Virus record (IMG/VR): IMGVR_UViG_3300036804_000352
Coordinates: 1-39,518 of that record
DNA from: a virus
DNA: 39,518 nucleotides
Direction: 5' to 3' (one strand)
Under the pieces are notes generated by a model. It ran no database searches. It saw only the letters and a program-made list of their open reading frames with translations, and was not told the origin of the DNA. Both the position numbers and the translations under genes were made by a program. How positions within the stretch are numbered: the first letter of the stretch is position 1; the number at the start of each line of letters is the position of its first letter. Positions 38,232 to 39,518 of this stretch are shown one piece after another.

Positions 38232-39518
38232 ATGTCTGTTAATTTATCAGTAAAAGAATTAAATCATATAATAAATAGTAGATACTCTTTTTCTTCACCT
38301 ACAAGTGAGTTAGGGCAATTAGGTCTTTTGTTCTCAGTTGACTTTATAGATGATTTTGTTGCTCTGCTATATAAATCAACACGCGGAAATATTCCTAATA
38401 ATTCATTAGTTACCCTACAAGTAAGTTTCGGATGGATAGATAAAGTACCACTGGCAAAGTTTGATGGTAACCAACATGATCATAATGGTCACAAGATCAC
38501 CAAGAAAGTGGAAATTGGTGATATGCACTTTGTTTTTAACGATAAGGTCATTACGAAAAAAATAGCCCAGGCACCTGTTATGACCAATTCGGCTTATGGA
38601 TTAATAATCCAAGCCAAAAGGTCGCCATCACTTTCCTTGCCTATTGTACCCGTTACAAACTGCAGTGCACCGAATAGTAGTACAGCTAAAGAATTTCACC
38701 TTCTAAATCTGTGGCCAGTGTTTGATCTTTATAAAACATCAAAAAGTAAATCTTCAATTTTTACAGGGATTGATCTCAATAATAATATAACTAACCGATT
38801 AAGTTATGGTTGGTACGCCGCCTGCCCCCCAAGTAATAATCTCACTAGTGATTGGCTTTGCCGCTGGATGTGCAGCCCTGCACAGCTAGGTTCAGAGTGT
38901 GATTTAACCTTAGGTCGAGTTTTATCTGCATTCTTTGATAGAACAAAATTGGGAAATATACAGGTAGGGGAAGAGTTTGATATTTCTGACGACTGGAGTA
39001 CAACCGCTAATAAACTCAGCTTCACTCCTTGGTCAAAATTAAATAACGAGATGATTGATATTTGCAAAAGTCTCAATATGCCATCAGTTGCAAAAGTAAA
39101 ATCGAAGAGGATTATAAATAAAACTATAACTCATAGACCTATCTTTGATACCCTCAGTCTATTATATACTAGTAACCCCCAACTTCTTCAAGAAGTCTTG
39201 AAAAGAATATTAGGTGAGAGGTTCATAGAGGATTCTGAGTTAAAAGAATTATTTGATTTTTTAGAGGGAGAAGGTTTTACAAATGAAGAGGCGCAAGATT
39301 TTGTTGGTGATGTTTTTGAACGAATGGATAAAGATTTAATCAAACCACATTTGTCTAGTACTCGTAATTTGGGGGATGATTTGACTCAACAAGAATTACA
39401 GCGTGTTTTCGAAATAACTATATCTAATATTGGTATCAATGATGGTTCTAAGAATAAAGGATATTATGTTTTAAATGTTTCAAGAACTATTCAAGTTATT
39501 GATGATAGAGACAGTTAG
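38232..39518 (+). CDS. Unrecognised 428-residue protein in the cI-attR cargo region
   Basis: AAAGGAG before the ATG. Soluble, AT-rich. Features seen: an N-terminal YGLIIQAKRSPSLSLPIVPV segment (with Q-x-K as in some restriction-type nucleases, not proven), a Trp/Cys-rich stretch RLSYGWYAACPP and SDWLCRWMCS, and an acidic helical region ERFIEDSELKELFDFLEGEG near 335-350. No confident domain. Last gene of the plus-strand group after cI, with its own ribosome site and a 60-bp spacer. Defence or conversion is inferred from location only. The stop codon is the end of the window. Confidence 0.7.
   Translation: MSVNLSVKELNHIINSRYSFSSPTSELGQLGLLFSVDFIDDFVALLYKSTRGNIPNNSLVTLQVSFGWIDKVPLAKFDGNQHDHNGHKITKKVEIGDMHFVFNDKVITKKIAQAPVMTNSAYGLIIQAKRSPSLSLPIVPVTNCSAPNSSTAKEFHLLNLWPVFDLYKTSKSKSSIFTGIDLNNNITNRLSYGWYAACPPSNNLTSDWLCRWMCSPAQLGSECDLTLGRVLSAFFDRTKLGNIQVGEEFDISDDWSTTANKLSFTPWSKLNNEMIDICKSLNMPSVAKVKSKRIINKTITHRPIFDTLSLLYTSNPQLLQEVLKRILGERFIEDSELKELFDFLEGEGFTNEEAQDFVGDVFERMDKDLIKPHLSSTRNLGDDLTQQELQRVFEITISNIGINDGSKNKGYYVLNVSRTIQVIDDRDS

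Overview
The window is the left host junction and almost the whole length of a P2/186-type temperate Myoviridae-like prophage in an enterobacterial chromosome. The host side is short: yebY (1-336) and the stationary-phase small RNA gene sdsR/ryeB (479-582), which are neighbours in Escherichia and relatives. The phage begins right after the SdsR terminator, so the attachment site is at the 3' end of an sRNA gene. The host is a member of Enterobacterales. The FosA variant and general style would suit the Serratia/Rahnella/Yersinia side of the order, but the genus cannot be fixed from this sequence. The right attachment site is not visible, so the prophage continues past 39518.

Layout, left to right: integrase with a LexA box in its promoter; a small secreted protein with an internal duplication; ogr (late activator); a fosA fosfomycin-resistance gene; tail genes D-U-T-E/E'-FII-FI; tail fibre assembly and fibre genes; baseplate I-J-W-V; a cargo slot (HNH endonuclease, a 56-residue protein, a DUF5677/HEPN-like protein); tail completion S-R; lysis genes (Rz1/Rz-like pair, SAR endolysin, pinholin-like holin); head genes X-L-M-N-O; then terminase P and portal Q on the opposite strand. 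Four late operons match P2. The divergent O/P region and the V and FI leaders share a GGCACAACG-type motif that fits Ogr-activated late promoters.

Between portal gene Q and the cos site (30711-30729) lies a 5.2-kb AT-rich three-gene operon on the minus strand: a 1183-residue protein with a C-terminal histidine-kinase ATPase domain, a stand-alone receiver protein, and a receiver fused to a nucleoside-phosphorylase/nucleosidase domain. This is the architecture of the anti-phage two-component system Detocs (DtcA-DtcB-DtcC), whose effector destroys ATP. It sits in the general Q/A interval where P2-like phages carry cargo such as tin and old.

Right of cos come a LexA-controlled 63-residue gene, a zinc-ribbon protein, the rolling-circle replication protein A, and a 186-like early operon: small membrane peptide, TraR/DksA-like zinc finger, DUF2732, an unnamed gene, Fil, CII and a Cox/Apl-like protein. 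The divergent immunity gene cI is unusual because its DNA-binding domain is duplicated. After cI there is AT-rich accessory DNA: a WYL-like/BRCT protein, a membrane protein and an unrecognised 428-residue protein, probably lysogenic-conversion or defence genes.

Taken together, the prophage couples SOS (two LexA boxes) to integrase expression and to a candidate anti-repressor. It carries an antibiotic-resistance gene and at least one clear anti-phage system, plus two further slots of likely defence genes.
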